In this document: one piece after another, positions 1 through 7,788 of the stretch
Position numbering within the stretch: position 1 is the first letter of the stretch
How the letters are laid out: each line of letters opens with the position of its first letter
DNA from: Rhodothermota bacterium
GTDB lineage: Bacteria; Hydrogenedentota; Hydrogenedentia; Hydrogenedentales; GCA-2746185
Reading direction: 5' to 3'
DNA: 17,824 bases
Assembly (NCBI GenBank): GCA_009885415.1
Contig: VFKU01000161.1
Location: 1-17,824 of the forward strand
Notes under the pieces: generated by a model
What the model was told of the DNA's origin: nothing
Seen by the model: only the letters and a program-made list of their open reading frames with translations
The model's database searches: none
Made by a program: the position numbers and the translations under genes

Positions 1-2738
1 CTGTGGACAAAACCGACGTCCTGGTTGTTCGACGCGAAATCGTCCTTCAACAGCGGCTGGCCCTGCCATTTCGCGGAAGCCGGCAGTCCCGCAAATTTCG
101 CGATCGTCGGCGCGAGGTCGACGTGCCGCGCGAGGTCGCCGATGAAGGTGCCCTTGTTTTTCTCGCCTGGCAACTTGAGCATAAGCGGGATGTGAATCTG
201 CTCGTCGTAAAGACTCAACCCGTGCCACCAGCCCTTGTGCTCGTAGAACTCCTCGCCGTGGTCCGCCGTGAAGACGATGAGCGTGTTCTCGTAAAGCCCG
301 CGCTGTTTCAGACCGTCGATCAGCCGCCCAATATGCCCGTCCATATAGTCGATCTCCGATGCATAGGCATTGATCATCGGCTGCAACCACTTCTCGGGAT
401 CGGGGTTGGGCATCTGCACGCGGGCAAAGCCCTTGCCCGGCCGCGCAGGATCGAGGTTGGGGTCATGCGGATCCATGTAGTGCAAGAAGAGGAAGAAAGG
501 GACGTCCTTAAGCCCGGCCGCGCTGTCGATCCAGCCGAGGCCCTCGTCGGTGATGCGCTCGGCGGGCTGATAGAAATCCGTGATCACGATGCGACCGCGC
601 AGCACCTTCGCGTTGAACACCTGCACCACCTTACGCAGGAGGTCGTAACCGACGAGTTTCTCGCAGGAGCCCCGCGCGCCGAAGTACAGGTTCGGCTTGA
701 GGTCCGTGTAGTCCACGAAACCCTGGTCGTAATTGAAGATGCCGGTGATGTTCGGGTTGTTCGAAAACCCGCGCGTGTAGTACCCACCCGCCTTCAGCAC
801 CTCGGCGATCGTGTCCACGTCGTCGGGCAGGGACGAGACCTTGCTCGTCGCCGTATGCGCCTCGGGGTACATCCCCGAAAAAATGCTGCCAAACGACGCC
901 TTCGTCCAGGACGATTGCGCAAAGATATTGCTGAACACGACCGAGTCTTGGGAGAGATCTACGATGCGCGGCGTCTTGGCCGGGGCCTTGGCGTTGTACA
1001 CGGGCAGGAAGTCCGCGCGCAGCGTGTCGACCGCGATCAGCAGGACGTTGGGCGCGCCTGGCAGGCTCTTGAAGGTGGTCGCCCGGGTGGTCAAGTTCAC
1101 AGTCGCAAGGTTCAGCGTCGATAAGACAATACCCGCGCCCACTATCGCCGCGAATCCGGCGAGGCCCGCCGCAGCATGGATCGCGCGTCCACCGCGGACC
1201 AGGCGCGAAAGTCCATAACCCAGTACCAGCGCGCTCAGCGCGGCCGCGCCAACCCCGCCCAGCACCTTGACGTAGTCCGCGTTCGTCATCGCGGCCTCTT
1301 GCAACACGTCGCGCCGATACCGGAACAAACCGATCATCAGCCCAAGCGCGCCGACCGTCCCGCCAAGGCACAGTCCGAAAGTGATCTTCGCCGAGGGAAA
1401 GCGATCGAAAAGCAAATACACAAAGACCAGCCCCGCCGCCACGCCGAGCCCTACCGGACTAAACACAATCCCATACACCAACGGCCCCCACCAATACGCA
1501 AGCGTGTCGGTGACGGTACCCAGATTGCGCATATGCACGATCGCTTCCGCGAGCCCAATCGCCGCGCCGCCCAACAGCCCGCCGAAAAAACCCGCGCCCA
1601 CCGCGTTCGCCAAATGATTGCGATACGTCGCAATCACCTCCGGCGCCAGATGCACGCCCTCCTTGGCCCCGCCGGTCTCCTTGCGCACCGCCGCGATCTC
1701 CGCCACCAGCTTCGCCCGATCCGGCCGGCCCCACATGATCAACAGTGGAATGCTCACCAGGAAAGGCAGCGCCTCCCCGATCCAATAATTCAGGTTGCCA
1801 AAAAGGAAGGCCTGCTCCGCGCCATACTTCCCGCCGAGCAACACGGTCTGCACCGCCTCGCGCACGCCAACGCCGCCCACCGTCGGCGCGATCACCGTGC
1901 CCACAATCGTGAGCGGACTCGCGAACAGCACATCGAGCACGTTCGCCGTGCCGCTGCTGATCGCCATCGCCGATCCGAAGAAAATGAAGCAAATCGCCAG
2001 GTGTACGCCGAGCCCCAGCACCACCGCGCCGATCAGCAAAGTCCGCTGCCCCGCGTACGCCGTCACCGCCGCACCCAGCGTATTCACCTGCTTGCGAATC
2101 CGCCCGGGCACAGGTAACGCCGCCACCAACACCTGCGCGATGCGAGGATTCAGCAGCAGCAAGAAGGCCGTGAGAATGAAAGTCCCCAGAATTAACAGTA
2201 CGATCGCAAGCATCACAGGATTGAATGAGAACATCCGCGCGCCCAGCGGCAGCGTGAGAAACACCAGCAAGAACAGCGCAATGAATCCGATCAGTTTTTC
2301 GACCGCAACCACCGTCGCACACTTGATCGCCTCGCCCGTGTACGTCGCCGACTCCACCAAGCGGTAGCCGTCGAGACCAATCGTGCCGGGCAAGAAAAGT
2401 CCGATCGCGCGGCCCATGAACCAGCACCGCGCAAGATACAGCACCGGCAGCCGAATGCCCTGCCCCAACAGCAGTAGCCGCCAACGCAACACACCGCAAC
2501 AGATCCCCCCGATTCGCATCGTCACCGCAAACGCGATCCAGAACAGCGCCGTGCTCACATCCAGCTTCGCGAGCACCTCGCGCAGCTCGCTGAACTTGAC
2601 GCCCTTGAACCACGCCTCGGGGATACCCAAGCTGCGCGGATAAAAAAGTGCAGTGAACAGCAGCACCACCACCGCCAGCCGAATCAGCAGAAACGCGACC
2701 CGCTTCGGGCTCTTGAAATACGCAATAATACGGCTCAT
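1..2738 (-). CDS. Fused LPG-synthase-type flippase domain / sulfatase-superfamily membrane protein (3' end outside window)
   Basis: One open frame of 912 complete codons runs from the ATG at 2738 to the left edge without a stop; I checked it line by line through the domain junctions. Residues about 10-333 look like the LPG_synthase_TM (MprF flippase) family: an FLPGTIGLDGYR stretch, a VEKLIGF helix and a late GGVGVRE motif. A charged linker (about 334-358) leads to four or five further hydrophobic segments (about 359-540). From about 561 the sulfatase/alkaline phosphatase fold begins: NVLLIAVDTLRADF (D571), later HYMDPHDP and TADHGEE (D826, H827), all metal-site motifs. The usual C/S-x-P-x-R nucleophile signature is absent; SSWTKAS (T612) sits there. 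The active domain should face the periplasm. An AAAGGTGGG sequence just before the ATG is the probable ribosome site. Function inferred: modifying or moving a lipid or envelope head group; substrate unknown. Confidence 0.85.
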   Translation of the reverse strand, partial: MSRIIAYFKSPKRVAFLLIRLAVVVLLFTALFYPRSLGIPEAWFKGVKFSELREVLAKLDVSTALFWIAFAVTMRIGGICCGVLRWRLLLLGQGIRLPVLYLARCWFMGRAIGLFLPGTIGLDGYRLVESATYTGEAIKCATVVAVEKLIGFIALFLLVFLTLPLGARMFSFNPVMLAIVLLILGTFILTAFLLLLNPRIAQVLVAALPVPGRIRKQVNTLGAAVTAYAGQRTLLIGAVVLGLGVHLAICFIFFGSAMAISSGTANVLDVLFASPLTIVGTVIAPTVGGVGVREAVQTVLLGGKYGAEQAFLFGNLNYWIGEALPFLVSIPLLIMWGRPDRAKLVAEIAAVRKETGGAKEGVHLAPEVIATYRNHLANAVGAGFFGGLLGGAAIGLAEAIVHMRNLGTVTDTLAYWWGPLVYGIVFSPVGLGVAAGLVFVYLLFDRFPSAKITFGLCLGGTVGALGLMIGLFRYRRDVLQEAAMTNADYVKVLGGVGAAALSALVLGYGLSRLVRGGRAIHAAAGLAGFAAIVGAGIVLSTLNLATVNLTTRATTFKSLPGAPNVLLIAVDTLRADFLPVYNAKAPAKTPRIVDLSQDSVVFSNIFAQSSWTKASFGSIFSGMYPEAHTATSKVSSLPDDVDTIAEVLKAGGYYTRGFSNNPNITGIFNYDQGFVDYTDLKPNLYFGARGSCEKLVGYDLLRKVVQVFNAKVLRGRIVITDFYQPAERITDEGLGWIDSAAGLKDVPFFLFLHYMDPHDPNLDPARPGKGFARVQMPNPDPEKWLQPMINAYASEIDYMDGHIGRLIDGLKQRGLYENTLIVFTADHGEEFYEHKGWWHGLSLYDEQIHIPLMLKLPGEKNKGTFIGDLARHVDLAPTIAKFAGLPASAKWQGQPLLKDDFASNNQDVGFVH

Positions 2739-2900
2739 TTCCCACCTTTCGCGGGGTCGCGAAGCCTTCCTTCGACCCAGAGTGCAAAGTGCGAAAGGCT
2801 AACACATTCGCGCGCTTCGCCGCACGGCCCTCGTCGCGTCCGATCCCAAAACCTACGCGCGAGAAGGAACGCCTTTTCGCCGCGCCAAGCCCGCAGGCGA

Positions 2901-2906
2901 TATACT
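2901..2906 (+). promoter_or_regulatory. -10 box (TATACT) for a probably leaderless transcript of the DUF72 gene
   Basis: TATACT lies with its last base 6 nt before the ATG at 2913, so the expected transcription start coincides with the start codon. No Shine-Dalgarno sequence is visible between or before them. The -35 region is not recognisable (GC-rich). The same hexamer serves as -10 in the two clear promoters at 12401 and 12468, which supports the reading. Inference from spacing only. Confidence 0.5.
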
Positions 2907-2912
2907 TTTGCC

Positions 2913-3821
2913 ATGAGTTCCATCGGTGAAGCGCACGCGGTGCGGGTAGGGCCGGCTGGTTGGTCCTACGCGGACTGGAAGGGTCTCGTCTACCCCGCGC
3001 GCATGCCCCGTTCGAGCCACGCACTCGATTTCATCTCGGCCTGGTTCGACACGGTCGAAATCAACGTCTCGTTCTACCGTCCACTCCCGCCCGGCCACGC
3101 GCGCGCCTGGCTCGAGCGCGTTGCGGGCAATCCCCATTTCCGCTTTACCGCCAAACTCTGGCAACGCTTCACGCACGAATCCGAAACCGCACCCTCGCAA
3201 GCCGACGTCGCGCTCTTTCTGCACGGCCTCGAGCCCCTGCTCGAGGCGGGTGCGCTCGGGGCCGTATTGATGCAGTTTCCCTGGTCCTTCCGCCGCACGC
3301 CGGAAAATCGCCGGCGGCTGGCCGCGCTGATCGCCACCTTCAAAACGCTGCCGCTCGCGGTCGAAGTGCGGCACGACTCCTGGCTCTGCGCGGAATTCTT
3401 CGAGGGCCTCTCCGCTCAGGACGTCGCATTTTGCAATATCGACCAGCCGCTCCTGGCGGGCTGCATCAGCCCTTCCGAACGCCTCACCTCGCCGCTTGGA
3501 TATGCGCGCCTGCACGGGCGCAACGCCCCCGCATGGTTCGCCACGAACCTGCCCTCTTACGAGCGCTACAATTACCTCTACGCTCCTGACGAACTCCAGC
3601 CTTGGACCGCCCGGATTCAATCGATCGGGACACAGGCGAAGTCTACTTATGCTATTACAAACAATCACTTTGAGGGCAAAGCGGTCGTGAACGCCTTCGA
3701 AATTCTCGCGGGGCTCGGACGCCCGCCCGCGAAGGTCCCCGCTGAACTCCTGCACCGCTATCCCCGCCTGGCCGGCCTCATCGAGCGCGCGACCACCGCA
3801 GCCCCCGCGGGGGCCGCGTGA
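2913..3821 (+). CDS. DUF72 domain-containing protein (YecE-like)
   Basis: A 302-residue protein of the DUF72 family, a TIM-barrel-like family of unknown biochemical role found across bacteria and archaea. Family hallmarks are present in order: GWSY (16-19) followed by a W and YP, TVEINVSFYR (47-56), FRFTAKLWQRFTH (76-88), QFP (121-123), EVRH (151-154), RLHGRN (199-204), and the C-terminal YAITNNHFEGKA (246-257). Length is near the family's usual 240-300, so the gene looks intact. The ATG at 2913 is chosen because the barrel motif starts 15 residues later and a TATACT -10 box sits directly upstream. Its stop overlaps the GTG of the following TPR gene by 4 nt, so the two are translationally coupled. 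The codons for the YAITNNH motif are strikingly AT-rich compared with the rest. Family call is firm; function is not known. Confidence 0.9.
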   Translation: MSSIGEAHAVRVGPAGWSYADWKGLVYPARMPRSSHALDFISAWFDTVEINVSFYRPLPPGHARAWLERVAGNPHFRFTAKLWQRFTHESETAPSQADVALFLHGLEPLLEAGALGAVLMQFPWSFRRTPENRRRLAALIATFKTLPLAVEVRHDSWLCAEFFEGLSAQDVAFCNIDQPLLAGCISPSERLTSPLGYARLHGRNAPAWFATNLPSYERYNYLYAPDELQPWTARIQSIGTQAKSTYAITNNHFEGKAVVNAFEILAGLGRPPAKVPAELLHRYPRLAGLIERATTAAPAGAA

Positions 3822-4654
3822 AAAACCAGCGGGTGATTTGGACCATCGCTGCAACCGCCTCCGCACTTGCCCTCGCCGCGTTTTTCGCGCGTCAGATCGT
3901 CGGCGGGCCGGACCGCGGAGCAAGGCCCCCCGATCGCGACGAGCGCGATCGGGTGGTCGCGCAGATGCTCGATCGGCTTGAGCGCGACCATCGCGCCCGC
4001 TTTGCCGCCACCCGTACGCTCGTGGAAAAGGCCGCAGCCTATTGCGACTCACCCGCCCTCGCCTCGGCCGAAACCTGGTACGCGTGCGGGCTTCGCGAAC
4101 TCTACGGCGACTTCGACCTCGGCGCTGCCGAGGACGACTTTTCGCGCTCCGCCCGGATGCGGCCCGAGTGGGCCTGGCCCGTGAATGCACTGGGCATCGC
4201 GCAGTTCGTCGCCGGCCGCCGCGAAGAGGCGCTGCGCTCCTTCACCCGCGCGCTCGAACTCGCCCCTGGATGGAGCCGCCCCCACGGCGACCTGGCTATC
4301 CTTTATCGCCGTGCCGGAGAAATGGGCGAGGCGCTCGCCCATGCCGAGAAGGCCCTGGCCATCGAGCCGGAGGTCCTCGTCAACCACTTCAATTACGGCG
4401 TGGTCCTCGACGACCTCGGGCGCCACGCCGAGGCCCGTGAGCGCTACGAGCGCGTCCTGGCCGCGGCGCCCGACATGGCCCAGGCCGCTTACAATCTCGC
4501 ATGCAGCTACGGCCGCCAGGGCGATGCCGCCAAAGCACTGCCCTACCTCGAACGCGCCATCCAGGGTGATCCCGCCTTTCGCGGCGACGCGGCGGACGAC
4601 CCCGACTTCGACCCCATTCGCGGAACACCGGAGTTCGCGCGAATGCTGAAGTAG
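3818..4654 (+). CDS. Membrane-anchored tetratricopeptide repeat protein
   Basis: A 278-residue protein with an N-terminal hydrophobic segment (about 7-24, after K2 and R5) that acts as a signal anchor, a charged linker rich in R and D (30-60), and about five TPR units spanning residues 85-254. Repeats are clearest at LGIAQFVAGRREEALRSF, LAILYRRAGEMGEALAHA and YNLACSYGRQGDAAKALPYL. It closes with the DDPDFDPIRGTPEFARML tail common in bacterial TPR proteins (a D-DF-x-P-I-R last repeat). The start is GTG at 3818, overlapping the DUF72 stop (GTGA), which fixes the reading frame and implies coupled translation. TPRs mediate protein-protein contacts; the partner is unknown. It lies 61 nt before another TPR protein, which may point to a shared envelope complex (inference). 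Confidence 0.8.
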   Translation: MKNQRVIWTIAATASALALAAFFARQIVGGPDRGARPPDRDERDRVVAQMLDRLERDHRARFAATRTLVEKAAAYCDSPALASAETWYACGLRELYGDFDLGAAEDDFSRSARMRPEWAWPVNALGIAQFVAGRREEALRSFTRALELAPGWSRPHGDLAILYRRAGEMGEALAHAEKALAIEPEVLVNHFNYGVVLDDLGRHAEARERYERVLAAAPDMAQAAYNLACSYGRQGDAAKALPYLERAIQGDPAFRGDAADDPDFDPIRGTPEFARMLK

Positions 4655-4703
4655 CGATGACTGTCCCGTGGGCCGCGTGGTGATCGGCCCCGCCCTTTCT
4701 CCC

Positions 4704-4709
4704 TATGAT
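4704..4709 (+). promoter_or_regulatory. -10-like box (TATGAT) 6 nt before an ATG, possible leaderless start
   Basis: TATGAT ends 6 nt before the ATG at 4716, the same geometry as at 2901/2913, and no Shine-Dalgarno sequence precedes the ATG. A weak -35 match (TGATC) lies about 17-18 nt upstream. The gene may also be reached by read-through from the upstream TPR gene. Confidence 0.35.
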
Positions 4710-4715
4710 GGTCGC

Positions 4716-6521
4716 ATGAACGCCGAAGACCGCACGCTGCACCGCCGGGACACCGGCCCCGCCCTGGCCATCGCGGGGTTGACCTTTCTCGTTTTCGTCC
4801 GGGCCGTGACCGGCGAGTTTGTAAATTTCGATGATAATATATATATAACACAGAACATAACGGTTCAGGAGGGCCTCAACGCGCGCACCGCCGCGTGGGC
4901 ATGGACCGCCGTCGTCGGCGCCCAGCGCTATCCCCTCACGCTCCTCTCCCATCTGCTCGATGTCCGCCTCTTCGGGCTGAATCCCGCAGGCCACCACGCC
5001 ACCAGCGTGCTCCTCCACGCCGCGAACGCCGCCCTGCTTTACTTGGCCCTCGTACGCCTCACCGGCCGCCGGGGCGCGGCGATGGCGGTCTCACTGCTCT
5101 TCGCGCTGCACCCGCTCCGAGTCGAGTCGGTGGCCTGGGTCGCCGAGCGCAAGGACGTCCTCAGCGGACTCTTCTGGATGCTCGCATTACTGGCCTACGC
5201 GCACTACGCCGAGCGGCCCAGTTTGGCGCGCTATGTGCCGTTAATACTCGCCGCCGCCGCCGGCCTGCTGTGCAAACCTATGGTTGTCACCCTGCCCTGC
5301 GTGCTGCTCCTCCTGGACGCCTGGCCCTTGGGCCGCTTCGACGGGCCAAACCTGCCCCGCCGCGCGGCCCGCCTCGCGGCCGAGAAGCTGCCCCTCTTCG
5401 CGCTTTCACTCGCCGCCGCCTGGCTCACTGTGGTGACGCAGTCTCGCGGAGGGGCCGTTGTGGGCCTAGACGCAACGCCGCTTACCGTACGGATTCTGAA
5501 CGCGATTGGCGCGTATGGGGTCTACCTTCGGCAGACCTTCCTGCCGATTCGCCTGGCCATCTTTTATCCCATGCCCGACAGTCCCTGGCTCTACACCAAT
5601 GCCGCGGCCGGCGCCGCGCTGCTTGCGGGAATTTCGTGGGCGGCCTACCGCCTCCGCAAACGCGTCCCCGCCTTCGGCATCGGCTGGCTCTGGTACTTGG
5701 GCGCCCTGGCCCCCGTCATCGGCCTCGTCCAAGTTGGCACCCAGGCTCATGCTAATCGCTATACTTATCTGCCTCAGATCGGATTTCTCATCGCGCTCGT
5801 CTGGCTCGCGCGCGAATGGCCGGCGCTCCAGCGCCGCCGGGCAGGCGCCATCGCGGCCGGCGTACTGTGTGCCGCGCTGGCGGCACTGACCTGGATCCAG
5901 TTGGGCCACTGGCGCTCGAGCGAAACGCTTTTCGCCCACGCCCTGCGCGTCACCTCGCACAACGCGCGCGCCCACGATTATTACGGCCAGGCCCTGGCCG
6001 CCCAGGGCTCCCCCGCAAGCGCAATCCCCCACTTCGAAGCCTCGATCCGCCTCGAGCCCGGCAACCCCCAGCCACGGCACAACCTGGCCGTCTCTCTTGC
6101 CGATTCCGGGGACCCAGCCACGGCCGAAAATTTGGCGCGTCAGACCCTCGCCTTGTTTCCAGACCACGTCGGCTCCTTGTTCTGGTTGGGGTCCCGCGCC
6201 TTAGTCGAGGGCCGTTTAAACGAAGCCGTGGGGCGCTTGGCCCGCGCCGTAGCGCTCGCGCCCGAACGCGCGGACGCGCGGGTGAATCTTGGAATCTGTT
6301 ACGGGAAATTGGGCCGCCCGCAGGACGCAGAGGCGCAACTCCTGGCGGCCTTGGCGGCCAATCCGCACTATGCGCCGGCCTATCTCAACCTCGGCGTCTT
6401 GGCCCTCGAACGCGGCGACCGCGAGACCGCCCGGCGCTACTTCACCCAGGCGCTCGCCGCCCAACCCGGCGACGTTGCCGCACAAACGGCCCTAGACCAA
6501 CTCGGGCTTTCCGGCCCATGA
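4716..6521 (+). CDS. Multi-spanning TPR membrane protein, TMTC-like (putative GT-C glycosyltransferase)
   Basis: About 601 residues from the ATG at 4716; an in-frame GTG at 4668 would add 16 residues without family resemblance. The N-terminal half is polytopic: TM1 (about 16-30) followed by FVNFDDNIYITQN (36-47), whose Asp pair lies where GT-C enzymes carry their catalytic acidic residues, then LHPLRVESVAWVAERKDVL (131-149), CKPMVVTLP (186-194) and later HANRYTYLPQIG. The C-terminal part (about 425-600) holds about five TPRs in the periplasm or cytoplasm. This exact architecture is widespread in environmental bacteria and related to eukaryotic TMTC O-mannosyltransferases; transferase activity here is inference. 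The codons for the DDNIYITQN stretch form an AT-rich island with an (AT)5 run. It follows the smaller TPR gene by 61 nt. Confidence 0.85.
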   Translation: MNAEDRTLHRRDTGPALAIAGLTFLVFVRAVTGEFVNFDDNIYITQNITVQEGLNARTAAWAWTAVVGAQRYPLTLLSHLLDVRLFGLNPAGHHATSVLLHAANAALLYLALVRLTGRRGAAMAVSLLFALHPLRVESVAWVAERKDVLSGLFWMLALLAYAHYAERPSLARYVPLILAAAAGLLCKPMVVTLPCVLLLLDAWPLGRFDGPNLPRRAARLAAEKLPLFALSLAAAWLTVVTQSRGGAVVGLDATPLTVRILNAIGAYGVYLRQTFLPIRLAIFYPMPDSPWLYTNAAAGAALLAGISWAAYRLRKRVPAFGIGWLWYLGALAPVIGLVQVGTQAHANRYTYLPQIGFLIALVWLAREWPALQRRRAGAIAAGVLCAALAALTWIQLGHWRSSETLFAHALRVTSHNARAHDYYGQALAAQGSPASAIPHFEASIRLEPGNPQPRHNLAVSLADSGDPATAENLARQTLALFPDHVGSLFWLGSRALVEGRLNEAVGRLARAVALAPERADARVNLGICYGKLGRPQDAEAQLLAALAANPHYAPAYLNLGVLALERGDRETARRYFTQALAAQPGDVAAQTALDQLGLSGP

Positions 6522-6555
6522 TGCGCCGCAAGGGCCGCTTCGTGTTAGCATCGCC

Positions 6556-6581
6556 CCGCGCGCGCTCCGCGACGCGCGCGG
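6556..6581. repeat. GC-only inverted repeat (9-bp stem, 8-nt loop)
   Basis: CCGCGCGCG and CGCGCGCGG flank CTCCGCGA, between the TMTC-like gene and the next gene. There is no T-run on either strand, so it is not a classical intrinsic terminator. It could slow polymerase or shape the leader of the downstream gene. Confidence 0.4.
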
Positions 6582-6597
6582 CGGGAGAATCGAACCC

Positions 6598-7221
6598 ATG
6601 AAGTCGATGATAATCAGCGCCGTACTGGCAATTGCCGCGCTTGGCGTGGCGGCTTTCTCGCTCTCTCGCCTCACCGCTTCTCCAGGGACAGGAACGCCAA
6701 CCTTGCACGGATCCGGCGTCCAGCCCCCGGTCGGTCTATTGGCCCGCGCCACCGCCCTGGCGGAAACCGAGCTTCTCCGCCTCAATGCCGCCGAAATGAT
6801 CTACCGCAACAAAGTGTACGTCCACGTATTCGCCATGACCAGCGGCAGTATGGACCCCGCGCGGCGGTGTATGAAGCTGTATCGCCGCTTCGCAGGATTC
6901 GAGATCGCAGACATCGAAACCACGCCTTCAATACTCCACCCCATCAAGCTGTCCATCCGCTACGACTTCGACCTCATCGGGACCCGCGGCGAACCCGCCC
7001 AGCGCATGAACGCCGCGCTCGTCCGCGGCGTCCAGCAAGACCGCGCCTTCATTGTGCATCGCTCGGAATCACTCCTGCGCCAGTATCTCTGCAACGCCGA
7101 GGGGGAAGTGGTCGCCATGCCGCCCCTGCCGGAGCGTCCAAATATCTTCAACACCCCCATGGCTGCGCGTTTCGCCGAGTTCGCGCTCGAAGAGCCCGCC
7201 CTCGTTCCGGAAGGCAATTGA
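6598..7221 (+). CDS. Unrecognised membrane-anchored or secreted protein
   Basis: 207 residues, no family recognised. Residues 1-27 form a short basic start (K2) and a hydrophobic stretch (IISAVLAIAALGVAAFSL), a signal anchor or signal peptide. A low-complexity S/G/T/P linker (28-45) is followed by a mixed alpha/beta soluble part. Two cysteines are visible in the soluble part (RRCMKLYRR and YLCNAEGE), which could form a disulfide if exported. GGGAG about 10 nt before the ATG is a plausible ribosome site. It sits 76 nt after the TMTC-like gene in the same direction, so it may be the last gene of that run, with a long non-coding stretch after it. Codon use fits the neighbours, so it is probably a real gene. 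Confidence 0.65.
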   Translation: MKSMIISAVLAIAALGVAAFSLSRLTASPGTGTPTLHGSGVQPPVGLLARATALAETELLRLNAAEMIYRNKVYVHVFAMTSGSMDPARRCMKLYRRFAGFEIADIETTPSILHPIKLSIRYDFDLIGTRGEPAQRMNAALVRGVQQDRAFIVHRSESLLRQYLCNAEGEVVAMPPLPERPNIFNTPMAARFAEFALEEPALVPEGN

Positions 7222-7788
7222 CGGCGAGAGTCACTTTTAATTCTGTTGACAACTTCCTCCACCCCGTCATCACAAGCGCAAGCAAAGCAATCTCGGCAAT
7301 CCGAGATCCTGCACGCGGTACGCGCCGTAATGCGACCCTCTAGGTTCGCAAGCGCAGCTTTTTGGGGGCGTGCTATCGAAATCTATTTAAATCACTAATC
7401 GCCGAATTCGCAGTATCGTCTCTGCTCGACTTGGCTCACAGGATTTTGGCATTTTGAATCCTGAATCTAAGGTGATCGCAGCGCTTTGGGCGGTCATCTG
7501 TGTCTAATTCTCAAGACTAAACCTTGACACCCTCCCCCTCTTATGATAGCCTTGTACGTATTGGGTCAGCTGGATCTCGTCCATGTGGCGAGGCGGGCCT
7601 GCGGGAGAAGCCATTCTCGAACCCTTGGGGCATCGGACGGACGGACGGATTTATCCTCATAATTTTTTTGGGGTAGGGTCGGGGCGTTCACTGTACCGGT
7701 ATACCAAGACTACGGAATGTCGTCCTCTGTAAGCCCAAGATTTCAGTTGATACTAAAACCCTTTAGAGGGAGGAGGTGAAAATAAAAA
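7222..7788 (+). other. 567-bp non-coding region upstream of a secreted-protein gene
   Basis: No convincing coding frame. Base composition is visibly more mixed than in the flanking genes. Visible items: a perfect 7-bp hairpin (ATCTCGG-CAAT-CCGAGAT, 7290-7307) without a T-run; a TTGACA at 7524-7529 whose 17-nt-spaced partner TAGCCT is weak, as a possible promoter; a small GAGAA/TTCTC hairpin at 7605-7618; three tandem GGAC units near 7635; a T7 run near 7663-7669; a TACCGGTA palindrome near 7694. The region ends in a strong ribosome site. If transcription starts near 7560, the mRNA leader would be about 230 nt, long enough for a structured regulatory element. I recognise no known riboswitch. 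Confidence 0.5.
7771..7779 (+). promoter_or_regulatory. Perfect 9-nt Shine-Dalgarno sequence
   Basis: AGGAGGTGA is fully complementary to the canonical 3' end of 16S rRNA and lies 9 nt before the ATG at 7789, across an A-rich spacer (AAATAAAAA) that should be unstructured. No other gene in the window has such a site, so high translation is expected. Confidence 0.85.

Noticed and set aside
3..1124. A 373-codon plus-strand frame, and a 313-codon one at 1176-2117
   Set aside because: Both lie antisense to the flippase-sulfatase gene, have no family motifs and an Arg/His/Val-rich composition typical of GC-rich shadow frames.
1459..4190. Two long minus-strand frames (521 and 445 codons)
   Set aside because: The first is in another frame of the fusion gene and the second is antisense to DUF72 and the TPR gene; neither has motifs, while the real frames do.
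7633..7650. Tandem GGAC units as a regulatory repeat or CRISPR-like unit
   Set aside because: Only three 4-nt copies; nothing else in the window resembles a CRISPR array, insertion sequence or attachment site.
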